Shown here: positions 32,528 through 41,944 of the stretch, piece by piece
How positions within the stretch are numbered: the first letter of the stretch is position 1
Layout: each line of letters opens with the position of its first letter
Origin: Neobacillus novalis NBRC 102450
GTDB lineage: Bacteria; Bacillota; Bacilli; Bacillales; Cytobacillaceae
NCBI RefSeq assembly: GCF_001591805.1
Contig: NZ_BCVP01000026.1
Coordinates: 1-64,000, forward strand
DNA: 64,000 nucleotides
Reading direction: 5' to 3'
Notes under the pieces: generated by a model
The model's database searches: none
What the model saw: only the letters and a program-made list of their open reading frames with translations
What the model was told of the DNA's origin: nothing
Made by a program: the position numbers and the translations under genes

Positions 32528-33868
32528 ATGCTCAAATATGAATGGATCTATCAATCACTTCTTCTGCAAATTCAAGCTGGAGATTTTCCGACAGGTACAA
32601 AACTGCCATCAATTCGTAATTTATCACAGCTTTATTCTTGTAGTAAAAGCACCATATTGGCCGCCCTAAACAGATTAGAGGAACAACATATTATTTATTC
32701 CATACCAAAAAGCGGCTATTATGTTGTAGAAAATCAAGTCTTCAAAACACCATCTTTCACTGACAGCATTGATTTTGCCACATCTTCTCCAACATGGCAC
32801 GCTTTTCCATATAAAGACTTTCAACATTGCATTAATAAAGCAATTGATACATATCAAGAAGACTTATTTCGTTATGGTACACCAAAAGGTTTGCCCATAC
32901 TAATTGCAGAAGCTAAAAAACTCTTAGAATCTTATCAAGTATTCACAAATTCCGAACAGATTTTCATTACTACAGGTGTTCAACAGGCGCTTTCCTTACT
33001 AAGTATTTTGCCCTTTCCAAATAATCGTTCCACCATTTTAGTTGAACAACCAAGCTATCATTTATATATGGATATGCTGAAAACATATGGACTGCCAGCA
33101 GTAGGCATTCAACGTACAGCTAAAGGGATTGATTTAAATCAACTAGAACAAATATTTCATGAAGAAGATATTAAATTTTTTTATACAATGCCTCGCTTTC
33201 ATAATCCTTTAGGGTCTTCATACAGCCAAAAAGAAAAAGAGGCAATTTTACAGTTAGCCCACAAATATAATGTGTTTATTATAGAAGATGACTATTTAGC
33301 AGATTTTGAATACAATTCGAAGAACGATCCTATTTTTGCAGAGGATTTCCACGAACAAGTCATCTATTTAAAAAGTTTTTCAAAAATTATGTTTCCAGGA
33401 TTAAGAGTTGGTCTAGCGGTTCTTCCGCATACGCTCATTAATACCTTTCAAAAGTTCAAAATGACAACGGATATTGACAGCTCTATGATTTCACAAGCCG
33501 CATTATATCTCTATTTGAAAAATGGTATGTTTGAACATAATAAAACGAAAGTTAGTAACATCTATCAAGCACGTGCGAAAATCCTTCATCAATCAATACA
33601 GGATCATTTATCTATGTACGAATCATCATCAGAAATTATTATGCACGGTCATATTGTTCTACCCAAGCAAGTAAATATGAAATCATTCATTCAACATTTG
33701 CATAAACAGCGTATCAATTTGGATTCTGTTGAAAGAAATTATTTAAATGACTTTTACCATGAAAGGATTTTAAAGTTGAATGTTTCAAATGTTGACGAGC
33801 ATCTAATTGAAGAAGGCATTAAGAGGGTTGCAAGCGCATTAAAGAACCCGCAAAACTATTTTATATAA
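32528..33868 (+). CDS. MocR-family regulator (GntR HTH fused to aminotransferase-like domain)
   Basis: 446 aa from the ATG at 32528 (MLKYEWIYQSLLLQIQAGDF), preceded by GGAGG; seven upstream codons are excluded because they overlap the operator. N-terminal GntR helix-turn-helix: FPTGTKLPSIRNLSQLYSCS and KSTILAALNRLEEQHIIYSI. The fold-type-I PLP domain has FITTGVQQALSLL, IIEDDYLADFEYNS and the PLP lysine in YLKSFSKIMFPGLRVG. These regulators sense PLP or PLP-amine adducts. Divergent from two EamA exporters, its probable targets. Confidence 0.93.
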   Translation: MLKYEWIYQSLLLQIQAGDFPTGTKLPSIRNLSQLYSCSKSTILAALNRLEEQHIIYSIPKSGYYVVENQVFKTPSFTDSIDFATSSPTWHAFPYKDFQHCINKAIDTYQEDLFRYGTPKGLPILIAEAKKLLESYQVFTNSEQIFITTGVQQALSLLSILPFPNNRSTILVEQPSYHLYMDMLKTYGLPAVGIQRTAKGIDLNQLEQIFHEEDIKFFYTMPRFHNPLGSSYSQKEKEAILQLAHKYNVFIIEDDYLADFEYNSKNDPIFAEDFHEQVIYLKSFSKIMFPGLRVGLAVLPHTLINTFQKFKMTTDIDSSMISQAALYLYLKNGMFEHNKTKVSNIYQARAKILHQSIQDHLSMYESSSEIIMHGHIVLPKQVNMKSFIQHLHKQRINLDSVERNYLNDFYHERILKLNVSNVDEHLIEEGIKRVASALKNPQNYFI

Positions 33869-34028
33869 ACGCCTACACATTGACCGAAAGCACGTTACAG
33901 AAGCTGATTTTATAATAGATATAAAGTATAACCTAATCTTTCATACTGAAATCGATTAAATTACTTTCTCTAAAAGTAGGAAATTAGAATAACAAATTCA
34001 ATTAAATCGTCCTTTATATGTCTTATTA

Positions 34029-35189
34029 TTAACCAATTTTTAATTTCCTTACTTTGTTATTGGATAACATGATTAATAATTGCCCCAGGAAAGCTATGAA
34101 TAAAAGACAACCCGAAGCAATAGGAAGTTGAGACGAACTTAATCCCGCAAACAAGGCAACCCCTCCAATCATCGATCCGACTGCACCTCCTAAATAATTT
34201 GCAGAACTGTTCAGTGCAACAACAGCTTCAGCATGATTAGATTGTAATTGAATAAGTCTATGCTGTTGGGGTGCTTGAAAAGCCCAGGCCATTACTCCCC
34301 AAAGGAAAATCAAAATAAATACAAATACAGGAAAATGGAATATGAATGGAAGGCTTATCATGACGAGTGCTAATACTGCCAAAAGACCAGCTGTGAGTAA
34401 CGCAGGACGTCCCGTTCGGTCGATCAGCGGTCCAATTGAGAAACTTCCTACAACTCCACCAATTCCCCAAGCCCACACATATGGGGTAATCAAATGAATT
34501 CCTTTAATACTTTGTAAGATTGATGCAATATAAGTATAGAGACCTATACTTGCAATGCTTGTCAAAAATGTGATACCAACAATGGCTAACACATGCTTAT
34601 TTGCTATCATTGCAATCCGATGACGTAATGATGGTGGAGTTTCAGCTGAAAGATTAGGAAAGAAAAACAGTATTCCAATCATGGCCATTAAGCCAATAAT
34701 CGCAATCACCCAAAGAGTCCCCTTCCAACCGATTTGTTCAGCAATAATTAACCCTAATGGTACCCCTAGAGCGGTCCCCATACTCAAACCACCTAACGTC
34801 AAACCTAGAGCGCGGCCACGTTTTTGTTCAGAGACAAGGGATGAAGCTGCAACAGATGCCAAAGGAGAAAAAAGCCCAGCTCCAATTCCTGCCATCGCTC
34901 GTGCAATAAGAAATAAAGAAAAATTAGTAACTAAAGCACTTGCCCCATTTGCTATGGAGAAAACTGCAAGTGCTATAACTAAAATAATTCGAATTGATTT
35001 ACCAGCAACCAATGTTGCAAATATGGGAGCAGCTAATGCATAACAAAGAGTAAAAACAGTTACTGACTGCCCTCCTTGAGAGTCAGTAATGTTAAATGTC
35101 GTACTTATTTCAGGTAGCAAACCTGCTATCACATAGGCATCGAATCCAAGAGCAAACGTACCTATGGTTAAAAGTAGAACGTTTTTCAT
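34029..35189 (-). CDS. MFS transporter (AraJ/Cmx-like drug or sugar efflux type)
   Basis: 386 aa from the ATG at 35189 (MKNVLLLTIGTFALGFDAYV), GGAGATG upstream. Twelve TM helices. Motifs: GTFALGFDAYVIAGLLPEIS in TM1, the loop KRGRALGLTLGGLSMGTALG between TM4 and TM5 with an Asn/Gly-rich PLGLI. C-terminal half with AVVALNSSANYLGGAVGSMI. This family includes AraJ, chloramphenicol Cmx/CmlA and similar. It begins 23 bp after the preceding MFS stop, forming a tandem with it; the divergent LysR gene probably controls both. Confidence 0.88.
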   Translation of the reverse strand: MKNVLLLTIGTFALGFDAYVIAGLLPEISTTFNITDSQGGQSVTVFTLCYALAAPIFATLVAGKSIRIILVIALAVFSIANGASALVTNFSLFLIARAMAGIGAGLFSPLASVAASSLVSEQKRGRALGLTLGGLSMGTALGVPLGLIIAEQIGWKGTLWVIAIIGLMAMIGILFFFPNLSAETPPSLRHRIAMIANKHVLAIVGITFLTSIASIGLYTYIASILQSIKGIHLITPYVWAWGIGGVVGSFSIGPLIDRTGRPALLTAGLLAVLALVMISLPFIFHFPVFVFILIFLWGVMAWAFQAPQQHRLIQLQSNHAEAVVALNSSANYLGGAVGSMIGGVALFAGLSSSQLPIASGCLLFIAFLGQLLIMLSNNKVRKLKIG

Positions 35190-35212
35190 GATCACATCTC
35201 CATTTTTATAAA

Positions 35213-36397
35213 TCAACTATTATACAAATCGCCTTTCGTTTTATGCTCATTTCTATTTAATACAAACGAATAAGACACGATTGCTAATGCGAGTATAATC
35301 ATCACTCCACCAATCCAACTTAGATTAAATGTTGATGTGTATTCAATTACTAGTCCTCCCAACCCTGCTGCTATAGACATACCAATGTTCATCACTGTTG
35401 TATTAAAACTTAATAAAATTTCTGATGTGTTTGGTCTCAATGAAATCAAGTAAACCTGCATTGCTGGTGTGGTTGTCCAAGTAGCCAAGGCCCAAATCAT
35501 TATTACAAGCAAAATAGTTATTGTTGAGCTTAAAAATGGTTTCATTAAAAATAAAGATATGCCATGAACGATTAAACTACAGGTAATGACTTTAGATGAC
35601 CCCCACTTGTCTGCCATTGTCCCACCTACCTGAGTACCTATAAAAGCAAAAATACCCAATACTAATAATGTCGTACTAATCATCTCAATTGTAAAATTCG
35701 CACCTTGACTCAAAATTGGCGAAATGTAGGCGAAGACTAAAGTATATCCAAGAATCCAAAATAAAGTTGTTAAAAGGCCTGTTACAACCTTCCTATCTTT
35801 AATTACTGATAACTGTTTCTTCAGTGATACTGAGCTTTCTGCTTCTAATTTTGGGACTAATTTATTTAATAAGAAAAGATTTAAAAGCGTAAACCCTGCG
35901 ATAATTATATAAATATAATGCCAATCTATATACGCAGCAGTTAATGTCCCAATAGGTACTCCAAATGCTAGTGAAATCGTAAAACCTGTAGTAACTGCGG
36001 CCATCGCTTTTCCTTTTTTGTTAGGAACCGCTAAGTTAGCCGCATAGTTTGTAGCTACAACAGTAAACAATCCTCCACTCATAGCCAATATAATCCGTGA
36101 TAACATTGCAAAAATAAAGTCGTAACTAAAAAATGCTACTATATTTCCAATAAAAAAGAGAAACAACGAACTTAATAGCACAACTTTTCTTTCCAATTTT
36201 GCAGTTAATAGAACTAAGAAAAACGCACCCAATGCATAAGATATGGAATAAACAGAAATTAACTGTCCCGCCACTGATATTGAAACATCCAAATCATTCG
36301 CAATAATTTCTAAAATACCAGAAACAACAAATTCCGCCGTTCCTGTTAAGAACGCACCAAATGCTAAATTATATATGATCAATTTATTCATAATCAT
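35213..36397 (-). CDS. MFS transporter (YdhP/YtbD-like)
   Basis: 394 aa. ATG at 36397 (5 nt after AGGAG) or the ATG two codons later; the first is used. TM1 LIIYNLAFGAFLTGTAEFVV with GILEIIANDLDVSISVAGQL is the YdhP/YtbD-type opening (E in T-AEF). KKGKAMAAVTTGFTISLAFG is the TM4-TM5 loop, and SFNTTVMNIGMSIAAGLGGL lies in the C-half. First gene of a two-MFS unit divergent from LysR. Substrate unknown; relatives export purine analogues, sugars or drugs. Confidence 0.88.
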   Translation of the reverse strand: MIMNKLIIYNLAFGAFLTGTAEFVVSGILEIIANDLDVSISVAGQLISVYSISYALGAFFLVLLTAKLERKVVLLSSLFLFFIGNIVAFFSYDFIFAMLSRIILAMSGGLFTVVATNYAANLAVPNKKGKAMAAVTTGFTISLAFGVPIGTLTAAYIDWHYIYIIIAGFTLLNLFLLNKLVPKLEAESSVSLKKQLSVIKDRKVVTGLLTTLFWILGYTLVFAYISPILSQGANFTIEMISTTLLVLGIFAFIGTQVGGTMADKWGSSKVITCSLIVHGISLFLMKPFLSSTITILLVIMIWALATWTTTPAMQVYLISLRPNTSEILLSFNTTVMNIGMSIAAGLGGLVIEYTSTFNLSWIGGVMIILALAIVSYSFVLNRNEHKTKGDLYNS

Positions 36398-36487
36398 TTC
36401 ATCTCCTAACTTTTCTTTACCTAGTCTAAAACAAATGCTATCATGAGTAAAATTACTTTTTTAGATATAGGAGATGAGTAATAGCTC

Positions 36488-37363
36488 ATGACCATTCCAC
36501 GTTTCGAAGTTTTTTCTGAAGTTATCAAACTTGGCAGTTTCACAAAAGCAGCAGAAGCCCTCCACATGACGCAGTCGGCTGTTAGCCACTCAATTGCTAG
36601 TCTAGAGAATGAATGGGGGGTCACTCTTTTAATTAGAGAAAAAGGGAAGGATCTCGTACTAACTGAGATAGGATATAAAATTTTAATACAGGTCCGTGAA
36701 ATTCTAAAGAGGATAGAACATATCAATCAGGAGATAGCATTACAAGCGAATTTGGAAATAGGAACAATTCGTATTGGAAGTTTTACAAGTGCATCCGCAT
36801 GTCTTTTACCAAAAATCATTTCAAAGTTTCATAAAAAATATCCAAAAATTGAATTAAAGTTGTTTGAGGGATTCTATGAGGAAATTATGGAATGGCTTAA
36901 GACAGGAGCAATTGATGTTGGTTTTATTATTGAGCATGATTTGGACTGTGAATTTTATACCATCCCACTTCTTGAAGATACAATAGCCGTTGCATTTCCA
37001 GAAAATCACAGGTTCTTAGAAAAAGACGTTATTCGAGTAAAGGATTTGAAAGATGAACCGTTAATAATGCCAAAAGGAATGTATCAGTCATATATAGAGG
37101 AAATTTTTCAGAAGGCGAAGGTACAACCTAGTGTACGTTTTGAAGTACAGGATTGTAATACAATTGCAAGTATGGTGAATGAAGGTCTTGGGGTCACAGT
37201 TGGATCAGAACTATTTCTAAAAACGCAGCCAAACATTCACACAAAAAGGTTACCATTAGAAAATTTAAGGAAAGTTGCATTAGCTTGTATGTCAAAACAA
37301 GCCACAACCCCTGCAGTTCAATCCTTTTTAAAAGTAGCAACCGAGGTTTATAGTCATTCATAA
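36488..37363 (+). CDS. LysR-family regulator
   Basis: 291 aa, ATG at 36488. N-terminal HTH: FEVFSEVIKLGSFTKAAEAL, HMTQSAVSHSIASLENEWGV. Effector domain from about 90: LEIGTIRIGSFTSASACLLP and MVNEGLGVTVGSELFL. An in-frame stop directly upstream fixes the start, yet the good AGGAG lies 14 nt away, and a small ATGAG ... CTCAT inverted repeat spans the interval, so initiation may be weak or controlled. It is divergent from two MFS genes that it likely regulates. Confidence 0.9.
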   Translation: MTIPRFEVFSEVIKLGSFTKAAEALHMTQSAVSHSIASLENEWGVTLLIREKGKDLVLTEIGYKILIQVREILKRIEHINQEIALQANLEIGTIRIGSFTSASACLLPKIISKFHKKYPKIELKLFEGFYEEIMEWLKTGAIDVGFIIEHDLDCEFYTIPLLEDTIAVAFPENHRFLEKDVIRVKDLKDEPLIMPKGMYQSYIEEIFQKAKVQPSVRFEVQDCNTIASMVNEGLGVTVGSELFLKTQPNIHTKRLPLENLRKVALACMSKQATTPAVQSFLKVATEVYSHS

Positions 37364-37415
37364 TTTCACTTTAATTTATTGTTATATATGGGGCTGTCCA
37401 ATAAGTCCCTAAAAT

Positions 37416-37458
37416 AAAGCAGATGGAGAAAAACGACTTGTTTTTCTCCATCTGCTTT
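37416..37458. terminator. Strong bidirectional terminator between converging genes
   Basis: AAAGCAGATGGAGAAAAAC and its exact complement, 19-bp arms with a 5-nt loop GACTT. The preceding GGGGCTGTCCAATAAGTCCC looks like an insertion-sequence end, so the hairpin may be part of a small mobile relic. Confidence 0.85.
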
Positions 37459-37477
37459 TGTGTTTCCATCTAGTGTA

Positions 37478-37531
37478 TGGTGCACACAAACTATTCAGAA
37501 TTGTGTCGCTTCCTGGCACCCAAAATTTAAG
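37478..37531. repeat. GTGCC/GGCACC dispersed repeat, overlapping a gene end
   Basis: AAACTATTCAGAATTG flanked by GGTGCAC and CCTGGCACCC; matches 39643-39701. It extends 37 bp into the oxidoreductase gene and encodes its last dozen residues. Confidence 0.75.
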
Positions 37532-38637
37532 ACAATTTTTTTACCTCTCTTTGCAGATCCTCTAACTGCATCTAACAACTGATGTAGTTTAACAGCGTCA
37601 TTAAAATTAGGAATTTGACGTCTATGTTCAAATATGTCTTTCGCCAGAATATTATAAGCATGTTCAACATATCTTGCTGGACCACCATCTTTTACTGAAG
37701 ATACTTTTACTTCTTCAGAGTAAACATCATCTGTTTCAGTATTTAAGGATGCATAATTAGGATGTGTAATCTTTTCGACTTTGAGATTACCAAATTGAAC
37801 ATGACCTGAAGAATTATTTTGTGTTAAACGAAAAATACCCTTTTCCCCTCTAATTTCTAAATTAAAATCTGGATATACTCCGGCTTGAATATGAACAGAT
37901 GCTGAAGTACCATCAACGAGTGTTCCATGTATTAATATTTGATCAGCTGTATTTTTAGGTGTTTTAGTTCCAGTTTCATTTATAATCGCTTCTGTATAAT
38001 TTATATTCATAGTAGCTGTTAATTCTTTAAAATCACCTAGAATATAGCAAAGAACATCGAGAGAATGCCCTCCATGAATGGTGAGTAAATTAGCCCCATT
38101 CTCTTTTTTTAATAGATACGCACTACTTTGGTCAGTTATTCTCCCCTTAGATTGAGTAGCTACTTGCATAGTGCAGGAAAGTACTTTCCCTATTTCCCCC
38201 TTTTCTATCGCTTGCTTCAAATAATTAACTTCTGGGGATTGCCTAGCTTGTAAGCCAATAGCATGGTGAATATTCGCTTGATTAGCTAAATCCGCCAATT
38301 TTTTAGCCTGTACAGTATCTACACCTAAAGGCCATTCACAGTAGAGATGTTTATTTTCCTCAATCGCAGCTATACAAGCTTCGTAGTGTAAAGGAACTTT
38401 TATACTAACTACTACCAAGTCAACATCTTTAGATTTAGCTAATTCCTTATGATCTGTAAAAGCCGAGTTAGCATTAACCTTTATCGCACTTTTTTTTGCG
38501 GTTTCCATTTTAGAGGTTCCAATAGCTGTGATTCTATAAGAAGGATTTTCTATAAGTACTGGAATATGTGTTTTACTAGCCCACTGATTATTTAAAGACC
38601 CACCTATAATGCCTACATTAATTACTTCATCCTTCAT
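37495..38637 (-). CDS. Gfo/Idh/MocA-family oxidoreductase, Gal80-like
   Basis: 380 aa from the ATG at 38637 (MKDEVINVGIIGGSLNNQWA), GGAGGGATAA upstream. NAD(P)-binding Rossmann fold: VGIIGGS with SKTHIPVLIENPSYRITAIG. The NKHLYCEWPLGVDTVQAKKL loop carries EWPLG, the variant typical of Gal80p-like members rather than EKP. Catalytic-domain region QARQSPEVNYLKQAIEKGEI and NLLTIHGGHSLDVLCYILGD. Substrate (sugar or other polyol) unknown. The C-terminal residues FGCQEATQF lie within a dispersed repeat, so the native end may have been altered. Divergent from a LysR regulator. Confidence 0.88.
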   Translation of the reverse strand: MKDEVINVGIIGGSLNNQWASKTHIPVLIENPSYRITAIGTSKMETAKKSAIKVNANSAFTDHKELAKSKDVDLVVVSIKVPLHYEACIAAIEENKHLYCEWPLGVDTVQAKKLADLANQANIHHAIGLQARQSPEVNYLKQAIEKGEIGKVLSCTMQVATQSKGRITDQSSAYLLKKENGANLLTIHGGHSLDVLCYILGDFKELTATMNINYTEAIINETGTKTPKNTADQILIHGTLVDGTSASVHIQAGVYPDFNLEIRGEKGIFRLTQNNSSGHVQFGNLKVEKITHPNYASLNTETDDVYSEEVKVSSVKDGGPARYVEHAYNILAKDIFEHRRQIPNFNDAVKLHQLLDAVRGSAKRGKKIVLNFGCQEATQF

Positions 38638-38763
38638 CAATTATCCCTCCAAAATTTTATAGTAGTCATTATCTCCAAACTTAGTATAATTAAAATATAG
38701 TATCATTAATAATGTTAATTTTTGATGTTCATATCACTTTTTTTGATGGGAGAAGATAATAAA

Positions 38764-39621
38764 GTGGACATAGAAAACATGAAAGCATTTATTACAGTGG
38801 CGGAGTTAAAAAGTATTTCAGCAGCTGCAATTGAACTAAATCACCTTCAATCCAATATGACTGCAAAAATAAAAAAGATTGAATCTCATTATAATCAAGA
38901 ACTGTTCATCAGGAATTCAAAGGGAGTAAAATTAACAAGATATGGGGAAAAATTATATCATCAATTTAAGAAAATACTTTTTCTTTGGGAAGAAACGGAA
39001 AATAAGATGAAAAAGCAGGAGGAAAAACTCCGTATTGGCACGATGATATCAGTCGGTGGGATGCAATTCTCAAGTGCGTTAAATAAATTATTTGAAACAT
39101 ACCCTGATTTATCAGTAACCTTAAAAACTGGTTCAACAGAATATATTGAAGAACAAGTCCTTCATGGAAATATTGATATTGCTTATACGATTGGCTCTCT
39201 AAACAATAAGCAAATAAACTATAAAAAAGCAGGACTTGAAGAAATGGTTATAATAGGTAATGCTATAGATCCAAACACAAAATTTGATGAGTATGTAAGT
39301 GGGAAAAACATACTTGTATTATCTGATAGGTGTTTGTATCTCTCCATATTAAGTAATATTTTTACAGACTTAGATATTAAACACGGTGAAATCATTGAAG
39401 TGGGCGAACTTGAAACTTTAGTGCAATTCGCATTGATGGGTATGGGAATATCCTTAGTATCCAAGCGCATAGCAAACCGTTATAAAATTAATAATTATTT
39501 AGAAGTCCCATCATTGTATAAATACATCGACTTTTATCTAATTACTCGTCTAAACCATGAATTAACACCATTAGAAAAACAGTTTATTGAGTTAAATAAC
39601 TCCCTTATGAACAATATTTAA
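38764..39621 (+). CDS. LysR-family regulator
   Basis: 285 aa from GTG at 38764 (MDIENMKAFITVAELKSISA), which has GGGAGAAG at 7-nt spacing; upstream in-frame codons lack a ribosome site. HTH: AAAIELNHLQSNMTAKIKKI. Effector domain begins around LRIGTMISVGGMQFSSALNK; later YTIGSLNNKQINYKKAGLEE and FALMGMGISLVSKRIA. Divergent from the Gal80-like oxidoreductase gene across a 126-bp A/T-rich gap, and probably its regulator. Confidence 0.9.
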   Translation: MDIENMKAFITVAELKSISAAAIELNHLQSNMTAKIKKIESHYNQELFIRNSKGVKLTRYGEKLYHQFKKILFLWEETENKMKKQEEKLRIGTMISVGGMQFSSALNKLFETYPDLSVTLKTGSTEYIEEQVLHGNIDIAYTIGSLNNKQINYKKAGLEEMVIIGNAIDPNTKFDEYVSGKNILVLSDRCLYLSILSNIFTDLDIKHGEIIEVGELETLVQFALMGMGISLVSKRIANRYKINNYLEVPSLYKYIDFYLITRLNHELTPLEKQFIELNNSLMNNI

Positions 39622-39642
39622 TAATTATACTTATTTGCAGAT

Positions 39643-39701
39643 ATGGTGCCAGTCACGCAAACTATTCAGAATTGAGTTGGTGCCTGGCACCCGAAATTAA
39701 G
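39643..39701. repeat. GTGCC/GGCACC dispersed repeat
   Basis: ATGGTGCCAGTCACGCAAAC, then TATTCAGAATTGAG and TTGGTGCCTGGCACCCGAAA. Matches 37478-37531 in the same orientation. The core GGTGCC-TGGCACC is palindromic. Confidence 0.75.
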
Positions 39702-39725
39702 TTATTTAAAATCAGCTTTTATCTT

Positions 39726-40172
39726 TCATTCTTTAGTTATTTTATCCGATGGCAGCAATGGTTTATGTTCTATAGGTGATGATAAAGTGATTAAAGTAGT
39801 AAAATTTCCATACATCATACTTTCATTTTCAAATAATTCGAGTTCCTTTGTTGATTCAACTACTACTTTAATCAAGTAATTATGTTCTCCGCTAATCCGA
39901 TGACACTCTACTACTTGTGGGGAATTCTCGCAATAATCAACAAAGTTAAGGCACTGTGTAGTACGGAAAAGTATAAAAGCTACCGTTGATTTTCCAACCT
40001 TTTCATTCGAGACAACAGCTCTATACCTTTTTATTACTCCTTGTTCTTCTAATCTTTTTACCCTTTCAGTTATTGCAGGTTGAGATAACCCTATGAGTTT
40101 GCCAATAGAAGTCATCGACAACCGTGCGTCTTCTTGTAGATGTATGATAATATCTTTATCCACGCTATCCAT
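39726..40172 (-). CDS. Lrp/AsnC-family regulator
   Basis: 148 aa, ATG at 40172 after AAGGGAG. HTH: KDIIIHLQEDARLSMTSIGK, LIGLSQPAITERVKRLEEQG. C-terminal RAM domain: VVECHRISGEHNYLIKVVVE, a typical amino-acid-binding segment. The length is near the family's norm. It is isolated from exporters on either side by A/T-rich spacers (40173-40460 has no other gene), but its position inside a block of export genes suggests an amino-acid-responsive role. Confidence 0.92.
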   Translation of the reverse strand: MDSVDKDIIIHLQEDARLSMTSIGKLIGLSQPAITERVKRLEEQGVIKRYRAVVSNEKVGKSTVAFILFRTTQCLNFVDYCENSPQVVECHRISGEHNYLIKVVVESTKELELFENESMMYGNFTTLITLSSPIEHKPLLPSDKITKE

Positions 40173-40460
40173 AAAAACACTCCCTTTTCAAAATCACAGT
40201 TCTTTTATAAAGATACATTATTTTTAAAAGCAATATATTCAATTATATATATTTTTCATGAATATATCTATTTTTTGATTATAATTTATAAATACGGAAG
40301 CGTTTCATTTAATTGAACTTATAATTCCAGTGTAAAATATAAAAAAATAATTGATTTTATAATTAATTTTATTAATATACCGTGTTTCTTCTATGTAAAA
40401 ATGATTTTTATTTTATTAAAATTAAGATGTTCTCAAAAATAGAAAAGGATGTGAAGAATA

Positions 40461-40562
40461 ATGTTAGCAACAGATAAAGAAATTATGGAATTAAACAATA
40501 GAGTTGATTTAGTAATAGACAAAGCGATTGAAAATAACAAAAATGCGTTTTCTGGTAAATAA
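40461..40562 (+). CDS. Possible 33-aa peptide
   Basis: ATG at 40461, with AAGGATGTG about 9 nt upstream, encodes MLATDKEIMELNNRVDLVID followed by KAIENNKNAFSGK. It is hydrophilic and helical, followed 30 bp later by a strong terminator, so it forms a complete transcription unit on its own. It could be a regulatory or signalling peptide, but there is no family match and no export signal. Confidence 0.5.
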   Translation: MLATDKEIMELNNRVDLVIDKAIENNKNAFSGK

Positions 40563-40591
40563 AATTATTTCCTATTTTATTCAAATTTAAT

Positions 40592-40626
40592 TATAGGCAC
40601 TTCTTCTTTTAGAAGAAATGCCTATA
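40592..40626 (+). terminator. Terminator of the 33-aa peptide gene
   Basis: TATAGGCACTTCTTCT, loop TTT, AGAAGAAATGCCTATA with one mismatch, followed by TATTCTTC. A strong stem with a weak T-tract. Confidence 0.7.
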
Positions 40627-40730
40627 TATTCTTCTATGCAATCATATTAAAATATGAAATTTCTGGAATATAGACTTAATATTCTACATCTGTTAATCTA
40701 TTAAATTCTCTTGATAAGAGGTGCTTTTAA

Positions 40731-41944
40731 ATGAATCAAAATGTCAATTTAACTACACCCAAAGATAATAGCACGCCCAATTCAGATCGCCTTCCATGGG
40801 CCGGTTTAATTGCTCTAGCTATGTCAGGTTTTATCTGTATACTTACAGAAACCATTCCAGCTGGTTTATTGATTCAGATTAGTAGTAGCCTTGGTGTTTC
40901 AGAATCTCTCGCAGGTCAACTTGTTACTGCGTATGCTCTTGGCTCACTAATTGCTGCTATTCCCTTAACCACTGCGACACAAGGATGGCACAGGAAACCT
41001 TTGTTACTTTTATGTATTAGCGGTTTTCTTGTATTTAATACGATTACAGCTTTCTCTTCTTATTATACCTTGACGTTAATTGCTCGCTTCTTTGCCGGAG
41101 TAACTGCAGGCGTATTGTGGGGGATGACTGCTGGATACGCACGACTAATGGCACCGGACTCACTCAAGGGTAAAGCTATGGCGGTTGCGATGGTCGGAAC
41201 CCCTCTTGCACTAGCTTTTGGTGTTCCTGTTGGGACATTTCTCGGTTCCCTTGTTGGCTGGCGATCTGTCTTCGGAATAATGTCACTCTTGGCATTGGTG
41301 TTGATTATATGGGTTCTTTGGAAACTTCCGGACTTTCCTGGGCAAACAGCTGAAAAGCGAATAACTCTTCTCAAAGTTTTCGTTACCCCAGGGTACGCCC
41401 GATATTGTTTGTTGTTTTAGCATGGATACTTTCCCATAACATTCTTTATACTTATATTGCACCATACCTTTCCGAGGCAGGTCTTACTCCACGTGTTGAC
41501 ATGGTTTTACTTATTTTCGGGATAGCAGCTTTAGTTGGAATCTGGGTTATAGGTGTATTAATTGATCGTATACTACGTACGTTAGTTCTAATTAGCCTAG
41601 CTGGATTCGGGTTGGCATCTTTGGCATTAGGTATTGGAATTAGTCAGCCCATTATCATCTATCTTGCAGTAGCTGTATGGGGGCTAACTTTTGGAGGAGC
41701 AGCAACACTTACTCAAACTGCAATAGCTGATGCTGCTGGAAAAAGTGCGGATATTGCCCAATCTATGTTGGTTACTGCATGGAATCTAGCTATCGGTAGT
41801 GGAAGTGTGGTTGGAGCAATTCTCATGGAAACATTTGGTGTAAGTTCATTCCCCTGGGCAATGTTCATATTACTTCTTCTCGGATTCCTAGTTGCATGGC
41901 TTGCAAATGTTTATGGATTTCCTTCAAAAAAATCCAATTATTAA
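40731..41944 (+). pseudogene. MFS transporter split by a one-base frameshift
   Basis: Two overlapping frames make one 12-TM MFS protein. 40731-41420 encodes TMs 1-6 (RLPWAGLIALAMSGFICILT, ETIPAGLLIQISSSLGVSES, SLKGKAMAVAMVGTPLALAF) and stops after TPGYARYCLLF. From about 41390 the +1 frame continues as PGVRPILFVVLAWILSHNIL and IAPYLSEAGLTPRVDMVLLI to the end. Restoring one G in the CCAGGG run at about 41389-41393 joins them as TPGVRPILF. The ATG at 40731 follows AGAGGTGC. Either a recent inactivating deletion in a G-run or a sequencing error; all else looks intact. DHA1-type exporter. Confidence 0.85.

Noticed and set aside
36475..36491. Five-codon leader peptide overlapping the LysR start
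   Set aside because: Its ATG abuts the AGGAG with no spacing, so independent initiation is unlikely.
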